A stretch of DNA of 6,178 nucleotides from Verrucomicrobiales bacterium (GTDB lineage: Bacteria > Verrucomicrobiota > Verrucomicrobiia > Limisphaerales > UBA9464), in assembly GCA_003445095.1 (NCBI GenBank), contig DLVS01000365.1, positions 1 through 6,178 on the forward strand, read 5' to 3'. Position numbers and translations under genes: made by a program. Below the pieces are notes generated by a model. The model was given only the letters and a program-made list of their open reading frames with translations. It did no database searches and was not told where the DNA came from. Below are positions 6,096 to 6,178 of this stretch, one piece after another (positions within the stretch are counted from its first letter, which is position 1; each line of letters opens with the position of its first letter).

Positions 6096-6178
6096 ATGGC
6101 GTTCATGTGTTTTTATAACTTACTTCGGTACTCGCGGGACGAGCGGTTGCGCACGCAACTGCGCTTGGCCTTCCACAA
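6096..6178 (+). pseudogene. In-frame continuation of the propeller gene beyond TAG
   Basis: Immediately after the TAG the same frame reads on without a stop for 27 codons to the window edge, beginning MAFMCFYNLLRYSRDERLR. The residues before the stop (GSGNQSDD) and after it join smoothly as the next helical hairpin of the same domain. The likely original codon is GAG (Glu), one base away from TAG. No Shine-Dalgarno site precedes ATG 6096, so independent translation is unlikely. The rest of the gene lies outside the window. Confidence 0.65.

Overview
The window is GC-rich bacterial chromosome. It reads most like a member of the PVC group, probably Verrucomicrobiota (Pedosphaera/Limisphaera-like). 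This rests on gene content and style, not on a marker gene: a small secreted EF-hand protein, a secreted propeller-plus-helical protein of a kind I associate with Verrucomicrobiota and Planctomycetota, interspersed hairpin-rich repeats, and several genes without a Shine-Dalgarno site. No rRNA, tRNA, CRISPR array, transposase or phage gene was seen.

Layout. Positions 1-341 hold two direct copies of a 185-bp-period, non-coding, hairpin-rich repeat, about 90% identical by hand count. Next, on the minus strand, is a 106-residue exported protein with two canonical EF-hand loops (362-682). A 264-bp divergent intergenic region follows. All remaining genes are on the plus strand: a Gfo/Idh/MocA-type NAD(P)-dependent oxidoreductase (947-2050), a HAD-superfamily phosphatase-like protein (2081-2911), a 379-residue protein resembling deoxyhypusine synthase (3078-4217), and a secreted protein with a propeller-like N-terminus and an all-helical C-terminal domain (4314-6095).

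How the genes may work together. The oxidoreductase and the HAD protein are 30 bp apart and are probably co-transcribed. The deoxyhypusine-synthase-like gene follows after a 166-bp leader that is rich in potential RNA structure and has the only strong Shine-Dalgarno site seen in the window. A 7-nt perfect complement of that site lies about 30 nt upstream, so translation may be controlled by RNA folding. The trio (dehydrogenase, phosphatase, DHS-like NAD-fold protein) suggests a small-molecule pathway, perhaps acting on a sugar or sugar phosphate, but no substrate can be read from the sequence.

The last gene carries an in-frame TAG at 6093-6095. The same frame stays open and protein-like to the window end, with residues that read as a direct continuation of the helical domain. 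It looks like a single-base nonsense change (GAG to TAG), so the gene is probably a recent pseudogene, a sequencing error or a readthrough case, and not naturally 593 residues long. The strongest items for follow-up are this interrupted frame, the DHS-like protein with its neighbours, and the structured leader in front of it.
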